Shown: piece after piece, positions 53,531-62,356 of the stretch | Numbering within the stretch: the first letter of the stretch is position 1 | Layout of the letters: each line of letters opens with the position of its first letter | Assembly (NCBI GenBank): GCA_965243545.1 | Contig: OZ251573.1 | Location: 4,340,001 to 4,404,000 of the forward strand | Direction of reading: 5' to 3' | Origin: CATQHW01 sp965243545 | GTDB lineage: Bacteria; Spirochaetota; Spirochaetia; SZUA-6; Bin103 | DNA: 64,000 bases | Program-made: the position numbers and the translations under genes | The notes under the pieces: model-generated | What the model saw: only the letters and a program-made list of their open reading frames with translations | Told to the model about the DNA's origin: nothing | Databases searched by the model: none

Positions 53531-54645
53531 GGGCCGTCCGCCAACTCGTCCTTGATCGCCAGCAGGCCGAGCTGCCGGGCGCGCAGCCACGCCGGGCGCT
53601 CGGCGGCGTCCTGCGGCTCGCTGGCCGCCCACAGCTCCAGAAAACGGGCGGCCAGCGGTTGCGAAGCGATGCCCGGCATGGCCTGGCAGTCGGCCGCGTC
53701 GACCTCGAACCGCCGCACCGCGCCGGCGAATCGGCCGCGCAGATCAGCCAACGCGGCCGGCAGGTCGTTCTGATCCTCCACCACGCCGGTCGCGCGCAGC
53801 ACCACCCAGTCGTTGCGGCTCCAGCGGTCCGGGCGCAACGGGGCAACGTCGACGGCGCCGGACGGATCGACCGGCGCCTCGTATTCCCGGTACCGGCCGG
53901 CCGCCGGCAGCGGCATGAACTCCCCGGTGACCCCGGCCGCGCCGGCCGTGAGGCGCCACACGCCGCGCTCCCCCGCCTCGCCCCGGCGCCAGACGCGCGC
54001 CGATCCCGGGTAGCTGAGCGTCACGCCGTCTTCGACCGTCCGGCGGCGCCCGTGCAGGTGGCCGAGCGCCGCGTAGTCGGCCTGCAGGCGCGTGAACAGC
54101 CCCGCGGCGAGCAGCCCGGCCGGCGCCTCCTCGCCGCCGTCGCCGGCCGGCCCCGTGTACGCCATGCCGGGCACGATGCCGTGCGCCATGACGATGCGGA
54201 CCGGCGCGCCCTTGGGCGGCACGCCCCAATCGCGGTAGCCGTCGTAGCCCGGTTGGTGAGGAATCGCCACCACCTCGACCGCTTCCGGACCGGCCCCGCC
54301 CTGGCCCGCCGGCGCCTCCAACCGCACCAGCGAGAACGGCCGGCCGTCGAGCAGCGTCACCGGCCCCAGGTCGAGCGCGCGGAGCCGCCGCGACCCCTGC
54401 CGCAGCTCGTCGTGGTTCCCCGGCAGGAACAGCACGCGGCACCGTTCGGCCAGACGCGCCGCGCGGGCGCCGAACGGCGCGCGCAACGCCTCGGCGGCGT
54501 CGAAGCTGTCGAAGACGTCGCCGGCCAGCAGCAGCGCGGTCGCCTGCACGCCGGCGCAGAGGTCGACCAGCTGGTCGAGCACCTCCAGGCAGTAGCCGGC
54601 GTCGGCTTCCGACAGGTGCAGGTCGGCGGCGTGCACGAGCGTCAT
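53527..54645 (-). CDS. SbcD/YhaO-like metallophosphoesterase (DNA repair nuclease)
   Basis: A 372-residue Mre11-type calcineurin-like phosphoesterase. Metal motifs: HAADLHL (near 5), LLAGDVFDS (near 40), FLPGNHDE (near 80), MAHGIVPG (near 155) and ALGHLHGRR (near 200). It should form a nuclease complex with the adjacent SbcC/YhaN-like ATPase, whose start it overlaps by 4 bp. The frame is open far upstream, but ATG 54645 (MTLVHAADLHLSEAD) fits the family start. It is followed upstream by hemC, 16 bp away, in the same direction. Confidence 0.88.
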   Translation of the reverse strand: MTLVHAADLHLSEADAGYCLEVLDQLVDLCAGVQATALLLAGDVFDSFDAAEALRAPFGARAARLAERCRVLFLPGNHDELRQGSRRLRALDLGPVTLLDGRPFSLVRLEAPAGQGGAGPEAVEVVAIPHQPGYDGYRDWGVPPKGAPVRIVMAHGIVPGMAYTGPAGDGGEEAPAGLLAAGLFTRLQADYAALGHLHGRRRTVEDGVTLSYPGSARVWRRGEAGERGVWRLTAGAAGVTGEFMPLPAAGRYREYEAPVDPSGAVDVAPLRPDRWSRNDWVVLRATGVVEDQNDLPAALADLRGRFAGAVRRFEVDAADCQAMPGIASQPLAARFLELWAASEPQDAAERPAWLRARQLGLLAIKDELADGP

Positions 54646-54661
54646 GGACACGGACCGAGCG

Positions 54662-55630
54662 TCACGGGACGCTCCCCTCGGGACTGACCCGGCCGACCCA
54701 GGCGGCCAGCTCTTCGCGGACCGCCCGCGCTCCGCCGGCGGCGTGGCGCGCCTGCCAACGGCCGCCGCCGTCGAGCAGGGCCACGTCGGCGCGCCATCCG
54801 CCGGCCCGGCGCCCGGCGCCCGCGGCCGGCCGCGCGTAGGCACCGAGCGACGCCTGGCAGCCGCCGCCGGCCGCCTGCAACAGTGATCGCTCCAGGTCGA
54901 CGGCGACGCCGGTGTCGGCGTCGTCGATGGCCGCCAGCGCCTCCAGGAGGTGCGGATCGTCGTCGCGCGCCTGCACGGCTATCGCCGCCTGACCCGGCGC
55001 CGGCAGCCAGCCCGGCGGATCGAGCGGCACGCTGCGCAGCTCCGCCAGTAGCGGGCCGACCGCGGCGCCGAGCCGTTCGAGGCCGGCCTGCGCCAGCACG
55101 ACCGCGTCGACGCGGCCCTGCAGACAGCGCTCGATGCGCGCCGGCACGTTGCCCCGGATCGGCTCCGCCCGCGCCTGCGGCGCGTGCACGGCCAGCAGCG
55201 CGGCGCGGCGCGGGGCGCCGGTGCCGACGCGGGCGCCGGCCGGCAGCCCCAGCGGCGCGCCGGCGTCCGTGACGCGCCGCAACAGCACGTCGCCCACCGG
55301 CCCGCGCGGCAGCCGCGCGGCGACCCGCAGCCCGGCCACCGGCGCCACCGGCAGGTCCTTGAGCGCGTGCACGGCCAGATCGACGTCGCCGGCCAACAGG
55401 CTGCGCTCGATGGCGCCGGTAAAGGCGCGCGCCCCGGCCAGGGCGGCCAACGGCCGCCGGTCGGCGTCGGCCCCCACCGCGATCGGCACCACGGTCACCG
55501 GCTGCGGCAGACGGGCGGCGACCATCGCCGCCTGCGCGCGCGCCAGCGCGCTGCGCCGCGTCCCCAGGCGGAGCGGCCCGTTCCCGGCGTGAGCGCCATC
55601 CTGGACTTCACCCACGTGCACGGCCGTCAC
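54662..55630 (-). CDS. hemC: Porphobilinogen deaminase (hydroxymethylbilane synthase)
   Basis: A 322-residue enzyme of tetrapyrrole synthesis that joins four porphobilinogens. RLGTRRSALARAQA (N-terminus), DLAVHALKDLPV (near 83; catalytic Asp region), GAPRRAALLAVHAP, RGNVPARIERCLQGRVDAVVLAQAGLERLG and the cofactor Cys in QAAGGGCQASLGAYA (near 260) are seen. It starts with GTG in a GTGA overlap with bshA. No other heme gene is nearby, so its placement between bacillithiol and repair genes is not informative. Confidence 0.9.
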   Translation of the reverse strand: MTAVHVGEVQDGAHAGNGPLRLGTRRSALARAQAAMVAARLPQPVTVVPIAVGADADRRPLAALAGARAFTGAIERSLLAGDVDLAVHALKDLPVAPVAGLRVAARLPRGPVGDVLLRRVTDAGAPLGLPAGARVGTGAPRRAALLAVHAPQARAEPIRGNVPARIERCLQGRVDAVVLAQAGLERLGAAVGPLLAELRSVPLDPPGWLPAPGQAAIAVQARDDDPHLLEALAAIDDADTGVAVDLERSLLQAAGGGCQASLGAYARPAAGAGRRAGGWRADVALLDGGGRWQARHAAGGARAVREELAAWVGRVSPEGSVP

Positions 55631-56850
55631 GCACGCGCGCGGAGCTCGTGCTCGAAGGACTCGGCGTGCGCGTCGCCGTCGTCGATTTCCGGCTCCGCGC
55701 CGGCCGGCAGGCCCAGCACGCGGCGGTAGAGATCTTCGAAGCGGGGGATGATCCGCTCCGGCCGGAACCGGCGGGCGCGCTCGGCGCCGGCTGCGCCGAG
55801 CCGCTCCGCCAGCGGCCGGTCGCGCAATACCGCCGCCGCCTTCCGGGCCATCCCCTCCACGTCTCCCGGAGGAAACAGATACCCCGATACGCCGTGTTGG
55901 ACCACCTCCGGCAGGCCGCCCACGCGGCTGGCGATCACGGGGATGCCGGCCGCCAGCGCCTCCAGGGCGACCAATCCGAACGACTCGTTGCGGCTCGGCA
56001 GCAGCAGCAGGTCGGCCCCGCGCAGGTACGGCGCTACGTCGTCGACCACGCCGATCAGACGGACGCGGTCGAGCACGCCGAGCTCGCGGGCCAGATCGAC
56101 CGCCGGGCCGAGGTCCGGACCGTCGCCGACCAGCACCAGCCGCGCCGGCAGCTCGGCCGCCGCTCGTGCGAACACGCGCACCACGTCGGCCGTGCGCTTG
56201 ACCGGCCGGTAGTTGGAGATGTGCACGATCACCGGCAGCCGCTCCCCGGCCGCGTCGTCCGGCCTCCCGGCGCCGGACCCGGCGGCCGGCCAGACCGCCG
56301 GGCGGGCGTCCCGGTAGTGGGCGGGATCGACGAAGTTGGGGATCACCTCGATCGGCCGCGTGGTGCCGAACACCCGGTCGGTCTCCGCGCGCAGCGCGTA
56401 GGAGACGGCGGTCACCGCGTCGGACTGCTCGATGCAGAAGGCGGTCACCGGCCGGAAGCTGTCGTTGCTGCCGACCAGCGTGATGTCGGTGCCGTGCAGG
56501 GTGGTCACCACCTTGAGGTCGAGGTCGGGGGCGATCTGCCGGGCCAGGATCGCCGCGGCTGCGAAGGGGATGGCGTAATGGACGTGCAGGACCCGCAGGC
56601 GGTGCGACCGCGCCACCTCCGCCAGCTTGGAGGCGAGCGCGAGCGTGTAGGGGAACTGCTTGAGCAGCGGATACTCCTCAATCGCCACCTCGTGGAAGCA
56701 GACGCGCGGCGGCAGCTCGTTGAGGCGCAACGGCGCCGAGTAGCTCACGAACGCGACCGAGTGGCCGCGCTCCGCCAGCCGCAGCCCGAGCTCGGTGGCG
56801 ACCACGCCGCTGCCGCCGTGGGTGGGGTAACAGGAGATGCCTATTCTCAC
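55627..56850 (-). CDS. bshA: N-acetyl-alpha-D-glucosaminyl L-malate synthase BshA
   Basis: A 407-residue GT4 glycosyltransferase that makes GlcNAc-malate from UDP-GlcNAc and malate, the first bacillithiol step. RIGISCYPTHGGSGVVATELG at the N-terminus (shown in part: CYPTHGGSGVVATELG) and FHEVAIEEYPLLKQFPYTLALASKL are BshA-specific; LHVHYAIPFAAAAILARQ, TLHGTDITLVGSN and the GT4 motif SRNESFGLVALEALAAGIPVI follow. GTG 56850 is chosen because the family N-terminus starts there. It lies 22 bp after bshC, and hemC overlaps its end. Confidence 0.95.
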   Translation of the reverse strand: MRIGISCYPTHGGSGVVATELGLRLAERGHSVAFVSYSAPLRLNELPPRVCFHEVAIEEYPLLKQFPYTLALASKLAEVARSHRLRVLHVHYAIPFAAAAILARQIAPDLDLKVVTTLHGTDITLVGSNDSFRPVTAFCIEQSDAVTAVSYALRAETDRVFGTTRPIEVIPNFVDPAHYRDARPAVWPAAGSGAGRPDDAAGERLPVIVHISNYRPVKRTADVVRVFARAAAELPARLVLVGDGPDLGPAVDLARELGVLDRVRLIGVVDDVAPYLRGADLLLLPSRNESFGLVALEALAAGIPVIASRVGGLPEVVQHGVSGYLFPPGDVEGMARKAAAVLRDRPLAERLGAAGAERARRFRPERIIPRFEDLYRRVLGLPAGAEPEIDDGDAHAESFEHELRARA

Positions 56851-56872
56851 GGCGCGCGCCCACGCAGGCCGG

Positions 56873-58567
56873 TCACGGCGTATCGGGCGCGGCCGGCAGG
56901 GCCACCACTTCATGGGTAAACGGCCCGGCCGGTTCGTCGAACAAGCACGCCTCGAAAAACGCCTGCCCGAAGCGGGAAAGGAAGTGGGCCACGGGAAAGA
57001 CCCGCTCCTGCGGCCGGCCGCGCGGGCGGAGCTGGTTGAGCAGCCGGTGCAGCTCGGCGCCCGCATAGCCGCGGCGCGCCAGTATGGCGCGGCCGGTGCG
57101 GGACCGCAGGCGGGTCAGGCCGCGCAGGGCGTGGTCGCGGGAGCGCCGCCACGTGCGCTCCAGCCCCGGATCGACGCCGGCGACGCCGCCGGCCAGCGGC
57201 TCGAACGCCGCGCGGATGCCGGCCGCGGCCCGTTCGAACGCGGCCGCGCCGCTCCTGCCGAGCAGCATGGCGGTCGCCTCGCCGGGGTGCACGGCGCCGG
57301 TCACGGCGTCCCGCACGGCGACCGCGTAGCGGTCGAGCGTCTCCGCCTCGTCGAAGGTCACAAAGGTCATGCTGCGCCGCGGCAGCACGGCCGGCTGCGC
57401 CACTCCGAACAGGTCGTAGAGCGGTTTCAGCATGGCGTGGTAGGAGAGCTCACCGGGGCCGACCACGTGCGCCAGATTGGGCAGCAGCGCGTCGGCGAAG
57501 ATCGGGCGTAGCGCCGCGTCGGTCGACAGGGCGGCCGGATCGACGGCGCCGCGGCGCAGCTCGGCGGCGGCGTCGGTTATGCGTACGCGCCTGCCGTCCG
57601 CTTCGATGCGGAACGGGACGCCGGCGGCGGCCGGGTCGAGCGGCGCCGCGTAGCCGGCGTCGGTCAGCTCGCCGGCTACGCCGGCCAGCGCCGCGGCGAC
57701 CGCGCCGCGTTCGGCCAGCGCGCGCTTGAACAGCTCGCCGCACGCCGGGCGCAGGAGCGCAGGCTCGACGACCACCAGACCGGTGCCGCCGAACAGCCGC
57801 ATCCAGACCCGCGCCACCCAACCGGTGTAGCTGTGCTCCTGACCCGGCGTGTACAACGCGCGCACGCGGCGCCGGACGCCGGACGGGAGCAGGTGGCCGA
57901 AGTATTCGGCGCCGCTGCCGATGATCTGATGGTCGAGCGGCAGCCGGCTCAGCTCGCGCCCGCCGGCGGCGCGAAAGGAGACGCGGCCGATCTCCCCGTC
58001 CGGCTTGGTGCCGAAGGCGTGGTTGGCTTCGCTCACGTCGTGGTCTTCGGAGGCGAGCCAGAACACCGGCACGCACCGCCGGCGGGTGATCTTGGACGCT
58101 TGGTGCGCCAGCCGCACCGCGGTGGCGATCTTGTAGGCGGTGTAGACCGGACCGCCGAGCAGCCCGGCCTGCTGGCCGGTGACCACGCACGAAGCGCGGC
58201 CGGCGGCCAGCGCCTTGGCGTTCGTGGCCGACCGGTTGTCCCCGTCACACCGGCTCTGGTGAGCGATGAGCGCCTCCGCCACCGGGGCGGGCAGCGGGAT
58301 CGGGCGGGGCCGCGCCCGGCTGGCGGACGTCCGCCTTGGGGCCGGCCGCCACTTGGCGGCGGCCCGCAACGCCGCGTCCGGCTCCCCCGGCGGGACCGTA
58401 AAGAACCGCGCGGCGGCCGGCTGGCCCGCCGCCAGGTCGCGCAGCAGGGCGTGGCCGGGGTGGAGCAGCGGGAGCGGCAGCACGTCGAGCAGCGCGCCGA
58501 TGGCCGGCATCGCGTCAGCGGCCGCGGCTTGCCCGTCAGGGTTCACGGCCTGCGCGCCGGCGTTCAC
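56873..58567 (-). CDS. bshC: Bacillithiol synthase BshC (putative cysteine ligase)
   Basis: A 564-residue protein proposed to add cysteine to GlcN-malate, the last bacillithiol step. ASCVVTGQQAGLLGGPVYTAYKI (in part: VTGQQAGLLGGPVYTAYKI), CVPVFWLASEDHDVSEANHA and PNLAHVVGPGELSYHAMLKPLY are diagnostic. A C-terminal coiled-coil-like helical region follows. The start is uncertain: GTG 58567 overlaps the methyltransferase stop as GTGA, the usual coupling in this genome; ATG 58510 gives 545 residues and fits typical length. The N-terminal segment contains a 21-bp tandem duplication (58541-58580). Confidence 0.93.
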   Translation of the reverse strand: MNAGAQAVNPDGQAAAADAMPAIGALLDVLPLPLLHPGHALLRDLAAGQPAAARFFTVPPGEPDAALRAAAKWRPAPRRTSASRARPRPIPLPAPVAEALIAHQSRCDGDNRSATNAKALAAGRASCVVTGQQAGLLGGPVYTAYKIATAVRLAHQASKITRRRCVPVFWLASEDHDVSEANHAFGTKPDGEIGRVSFRAAGGRELSRLPLDHQIIGSGAEYFGHLLPSGVRRRVRALYTPGQEHSYTGWVARVWMRLFGGTGLVVVEPALLRPACGELFKRALAERGAVAAALAGVAGELTDAGYAAPLDPAAAGVPFRIEADGRRVRITDAAAELRRGAVDPAALSTDAALRPIFADALLPNLAHVVGPGELSYHAMLKPLYDLFGVAQPAVLPRRSMTFVTFDEAETLDRYAVAVRDAVTGAVHPGEATAMLLGRSGAAAFERAAAGIRAAFEPLAGGVAGVDPGLERTWRRSRDHALRGLTRLRSRTGRAILARRGYAGAELHRLLNQLRPRGRPQERVFPVAHFLSRFGQAFFEACLFDEPAGPFTHEVVALPAAPDTP

Positions 58568-59325
58568 GGCTTGCGCGCCACCAGGATCAGCCGGTCGGAG
58601 ACGTCCGGGCGGAACGGGTTGAGCGCGTAGTCGCCGTAGCACCGCTCGACCGGCAGGCCGGCGTCGCGCAGGTAGCCGCGCAGGGTGTCGGCGCTCAGGG
58701 CGCGCACGCGCTCGCGGAAGCGGGGGCGCGGTTGGTTGGCCGGCCGGCGGGGATCGTGGACTTCGATCGTCTTGACGATCGTATCATCGGACAGCTCGCG
58801 CGTGATGTCGAAGGTGACGCCGGCGCGCTCGGTGCGCTCGCGGGGTACCAGCTCGGCGACGGTGCGCGCGGCGTTGAGAAAGTCGATCACCAGCTCGCCG
58901 CCGGGCCGCAGGGCGCGCCCAATGCCGGTCAGCACGCGCCGTTCGTCGTCTTCGGCGCCGAAGTAGCCGAAGCTGGTGAACAGATTGACCGCGACGTCGA
59001 AGCGCTCCCGCCACGCGATCGCCCGCATGTCCATGACCCGGAAGCGCAGGTTGGCGCGCTGGCGCCGCCGCGCGGCGGCGATGCCGGACGGCGACAGGTC
59101 GATTCCCAGCACGTCGTAGCCCAGGTCGGCCAGCACCACCGCGTGCCGGCCGGTCCCGCACGCAACGTCGAGCGCCGCCGCCGGCGGCTGCGCCCGCAGG
59201 GTGCGCGCCAGCCGGCGGATGAAGGCGTCCGCCTCGGCCTGGTCGCGGTCGCCATACAGTATCCCGTAGTACGGGGAGTCGAACCAGACCCGGTACCAGG
59301 GCGGTGCGTCGTCGCCTTCGATCAG
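58564..59325 (-). CDS. SAM-dependent methyltransferase with apparent CTG start
   Basis: A 253-residue class I methyltransferase. Motif I LDVACGTGRHAVVLADLGYDVLGIDLS lies at about 50-75 (in part: DVACGTGRHAVVLAD), with WYRVWFDSPYYGILYGDRDQ upstream, a pattern common in this family. No ATG, GTG or TTG precedes motif I; the first such codon (GTG 59139) would delete it. AAGGAG at 59334-59339 lies 8 nt before CTG 59325, which also overlaps the pntB stop as CTGA, so CTG is the likely start. The substrate is unknown. It is in the same direction as bshC, with a GTGA overlap. Confidence 0.8.
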   Translation of the reverse strand: MIEGDDAPPWYRVWFDSPYYGILYGDRDQAEADAFIRRLARTLRAQPPAAALDVACGTGRHAVVLADLGYDVLGIDLSPSGIAAARRRQRANLRFRVMDMRAIAWRERFDVAVNLFTSFGYFGAEDDERRVLTGIGRALRPGGELVIDFLNAARTVAELVPRERTERAGVTFDITRELSDDTIVKTIEVHDPRRPANQPRPRFRERVRALSADTLRGYLRDAGLPVERCYGDYALNPFRPDVSDRLILVARKP

Positions 59326-60764
59326 GCCGCGCTCTCCTTGAACTCGCCGACCATCGATTCCACGGTCGCCTTGGCGTCGCCGAAGATCATGTACGAGTTG
59401 TCCTTGAAGAACAGCGGGTTGTCGATGCCGGCGAAGCCGGACGCCATCGACCGCTTGAGGATGAAGCAGGTGCGCGCCGAGTCGGCGTTGATGATCGGCA
59501 TTCCGTAGATCGGGCTGCCTTCATCCTCCCGCGCGGCCGGATTGACCACGTCGTTGGCGCCGATCACGATCGCCACGTCGACCGTCTCCATCGACGGGTT
59601 GACGTCATCCATCTCGGCGAGCTGCTCGTACGGCACGTTCGCCTCGGCCAGCAGGACGTTCATGTGGCCCGGCATACGGCCGGCGACCGGGTGGATGGCG
59701 TACTTCACCTCGGCGCCGTTGTGCTCAAGCAGGTCGCCGAGCTCCCGGACCGCGTGTTGCGCCTGCGCCACCGCCATGCCGTAACCGGGAATGACGATCA
59801 CCGAACGGGCCGCCTCCAGGATGTAGTAGGCGTCCTCGGTGCTCATCGACTTCGCCTCTCCCTGGATGCCGGCGCCCGTCTTGGCCGAGCCGCCGGCGGC
59901 GCCGAAGCCGGAGAACAGCACGTTGGTGAGCGACCGGTTCATCGCCTTGCACATGATCGACGTCAGCACGATGCCGCTGGCGCCCACCAGCGCGCCGGTG
60001 ATGATCAGCAGGTTGTTTCCGATCACGAAACCGGCCGCGCACGCGGCCAGGCCGGAATAGCTGTTGAGGAGCGAGATCACCACCGGCATGTCGGCGCCGC
60101 CGATCGCTACGACCGCCATGACGCCGAGCAGGAAGGCGAGCCCGGTCACCGCCACCGCGATCCAGTACTGGTCGGGCGTGGCGGTGAACCAGACGCCGCC
60201 GGCCACGATCGCCAGCAGCACCAGCGCGTTGACCACCTGCTGCAGCGGGAACAGCACCGGCCTGGAGGTGACCACCTCCGACAGCTTGCCCCAGGCGATG
60301 ATGCTGCCGGTGAAGGTGACGCCGCCGATCAGGATGGCCAGGTAGATGGTGGCGGCGCTGAATCCGCCGCCCAGCGCCAACGCGAACTCGGCCGGATCGG
60401 CGGCCGGCGCCCCGAAGCCGACGCCGAACCGGTCGGCGGCCGCCTGGAAGGTGCCCCAGCCGACCAGCAGGCTGGCCAGACCGCCGAAACCGTTGAACAG
60501 CGCCACCATCTCCGGCATGGCGGTCATCTTGACCAGCCGTGAGGCGGCTATGCCGATGGCGGCGCCGATCACGGCCGCCAGCACCACCCACTCGACCCGG
60601 ATGCTGTCGATGATGCTGAGCACCGTGGCTATGACGGCGATCAGCATGCCGAGCGAGGAGAGGCCGTTGCCGCGCCGGGCGGTCGACGCCTTGCCCAGCA
60701 TCTTGAGTCCGAACACGAACATGATCGCCGAAACGATGTAGGCGACCACGATGAGGTAGATCAC
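59322..60764 (-). CDS. pntB: NAD(P) transhydrogenase subunit beta
   Basis: A 480-residue membrane protein with about nine hydrophobic segments in the first 290 residues and a C-terminal NADP(H)-binding domain III with VIVPGYGMAVAQAQHAVREL (near 320), VKYAIHPVAGRMPGHMNVLLAEA and DVAIVIGANDVVNPAA. It pairs with the alpha chains to exchange hydride between NADH and NADP+ using the proton gradient, making NADPH that could support bacillithiol reduction and biosynthesis. It starts in an ATGA overlap with pntA2. Its stop overlaps the methyltransferase CTG start. Confidence 0.97.
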   Translation of the reverse strand: MIYLIVVAYIVSAIMFVFGLKMLGKASTARRGNGLSSLGMLIAVIATVLSIIDSIRVEWVVLAAVIGAAIGIAASRLVKMTAMPEMVALFNGFGGLASLLVGWGTFQAAADRFGVGFGAPAADPAEFALALGGGFSAATIYLAILIGGVTFTGSIIAWGKLSEVVTSRPVLFPLQQVVNALVLLAIVAGGVWFTATPDQYWIAVAVTGLAFLLGVMAVVAIGGADMPVVISLLNSYSGLAACAAGFVIGNNLLIITGALVGASGIVLTSIMCKAMNRSLTNVLFSGFGAAGGSAKTGAGIQGEAKSMSTEDAYYILEAARSVIVIPGYGMAVAQAQHAVRELGDLLEHNGAEVKYAIHPVAGRMPGHMNVLLAEANVPYEQLAEMDDVNPSMETVDVAIVIGANDVVNPAAREDEGSPIYGMPIINADSARTCFILKRSMASGFAGIDNPLFFKDNSYMIFGDAKATVESMVGEFKESAA

Positions 60765-61081
60765 GACGACGCTCCCCCGCCCTTGCCGGTGTCCCTGGCC
60801 TTGAACATCTCCAGCATCCGGTCGGTCACCAGGTAGCCGCCGACCACGTTGATGGTGGCGAATCCGACCGCCGCGGCGGCGAAGATCGTCACCAGCGTGC
60901 CGGAGCCGCCCTGCCCGGCCAGCGCCAGAGCGCCGACGATGGAGATGCCGGAGATGGCGTTGGAGCCCGACATGAGCGGGGTGTGGAGTTGCGACGGCAC
61001 CTTGGTGATGAGCTCCAATCCAAGGAACATCGCAAGCACGAAGATGAAGAACAGAAACTGAAATAGTTGTGCGGCTTCCAT
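60761..61081 (-). CDS. pntA2: NAD(P) transhydrogenase subunit alpha, membrane part (PntA2)
   Basis: A 106-residue protein with three membrane segments (FLFFIFVLAMFLGLELI, ISGISIVGALALAG and LVTIFAAAAVGFATINVVGGYLV). HTPLMSGSNAISGISIVGAL is the conserved signature of the transhydrogenase alpha membrane domain. In E. coli it is fused to the NAD-binding domain; here it is a separate gene, as in several other lineages. GGAAGG precedes ATG 61081. It lies 58 bp after pntA1. Confidence 0.96.
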   Translation of the reverse strand: MEAAQLFQFLFFIFVLAMFLGLELITKVPSQLHTPLMSGSNAISGISIVGALALAGQGGSGTLVTIFAAAAVGFATINVVGGYLVTDRMLEMFKARDTGKGGGASS

Positions 61082-61139
61082 GACCTTCCGTTTTGTCTTC
61101 GGACGCGGGCGTCCGGGTTTCGGGATGCGGTTCCGGCGG

Positions 61140-62279
61140 CTATCCCGAGGTGATCTTGCGGACCATCTCGTTGACCATCTGCCCGTCGTGGGTGACCAGG
61201 CTGCCGGCGATGATCTCGTCGTCGCGGTCGAGCTTTACGCCCTTGCTCTCATCGTCCCAGAACTCGTCGACGTAGTTGTACAGGTTGTTCGCGTACATGG
61301 CGCTGGCGGACACGGCGTAGCGGCCGGGGATGTTGCGCAGGCCGACGACCGTGACGCCGTCGACCCGGATCTCCTTGCCGGCGACCGACCCTTCGACGTT
61401 GCCGCCGGACTCCACCGCGTAGTCGACGATGATCGAGCCGGCCTTCATGCGCCCCAGGACCTCGGCGCTCACCACCATCGGCGCCTTGCGCCCGAACAGC
61501 TGCGCGGTGGTGATGACGATGTCGGCGTTGGCGCAGGTGTCCGCCATCAGCTCGCGCTGCTTGGCGAGCTGCTCGGCGGTGAGCTCCTGAGCGTAGCCCT
61601 GGTCGGTCTGCCCGGTCTCTCCCAGGTCGACCTTGATGAACTTGGCGCCGAGCGACTTGACCTGCTCCTCCACCACCGGTCGGGTGTCGAACGCCTCCAC
61701 GCGGGCGCCGAGCCGCTTGGCGGTGGCGATGGCCTGCAGGCCGGCGACCCCGGCGCCGATGATGAACGCGCGCGCCGGCTGCAGCGTGCCGGACGGGGTC
61801 ATCATCATCGGCATGACGGCTCCCAGCCGTTCGGCGGCCAGCACCACCATGGCGTAGCCGGCGATGTTGTGCTGGGAGCTGAGGGCGTCGAGCTTCTGGG
61901 CGCGGGTCGAGCGCGGCACCAGCTCCACGCTGATCGCGCTGACGCCCCGCCGGGCCAGCGCGTCGATCAGCTCGGGCTCGTTGAACGGGTCCAGGAAGCT
62001 GACGTGGATGGCCCCTTTCTTCATGCGGGGCACCTCGTCGTCCGGCGGGCGCCGGACGCGCAGGATGACGTCGGCCTTGCCCAGCTCCTGCGTGCGGTCG
62101 GTGACGACCTCCGCCCCCGCTTCGCGGTACTGGTCGTCGGAGAAGTGGCAGCCGGCGCCGGCGCCGGATTCGACGGCTACGACCGCCCCTTCCTTGCGCC
62201 GGTAGCGCTGCACCGCGTCGGGGGTGACGGCGGTGCGCGGTTCGCCGGGATCGGTCTCTTTGGGAACGAAGATGCGCAT
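61140..62279 (-). CDS. pntA1: NAD(P) transhydrogenase subunit alpha, NAD-binding part (PntA1)
   Basis: A 379-residue soluble domain I of proton-translocating transhydrogenase, related to alanine dehydrogenase. IFVPKETDPGEPRTAVTPDAV at the start, FLDPFNEPELIDALARRGVSAIS, VFIIGAGVAGLQAIATAKRLGA-type Rossmann region (seen as AFIIGAGVAGLQAIATAKRL), VITTAQLFGRKAPMVVSAEVL and DYAVESGGNVEGS are present. AGGGGG precedes ATG 62279. It is the first gene of the pntA1-pntA2-pntB unit, which runs on into the methyltransferase, bshC, bshA and hemC genes in the same direction. Confidence 0.97.
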   Translation of the reverse strand: MRIFVPKETDPGEPRTAVTPDAVQRYRRKEGAVVAVESGAGAGCHFSDDQYREAGAEVVTDRTQELGKADVILRVRRPPDDEVPRMKKGAIHVSFLDPFNEPELIDALARRGVSAISVELVPRSTRAQKLDALSSQHNIAGYAMVVLAAERLGAVMPMMMTPSGTLQPARAFIIGAGVAGLQAIATAKRLGARVEAFDTRPVVEEQVKSLGAKFIKVDLGETGQTDQGYAQELTAEQLAKQRELMADTCANADIVITTAQLFGRKAPMVVSAEVLGRMKAGSIIVDYAVESGGNVEGSVAGKEIRVDGVTVVGLRNIPGRYAVSASAMYANNLYNYVDEFWDDESKGVKLDRDDEIIAGSLVTHDGQMVNEMVRKITSG

Positions 62280-62356
62280 CGCCCCCTATTTGTAGGGCGA
62301 TCGGCGCGGAAGTCAACCGGCCCCGCAACGAACCGCCGCGCGGGCCGGCCGGCGGG

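Noticed and set aside
58564..59139. Methyltransferase starting at GTG 59139
   Set aside because: This start would remove the AdoMet-binding motif I; conserved sequence continues upstream to the CTG.
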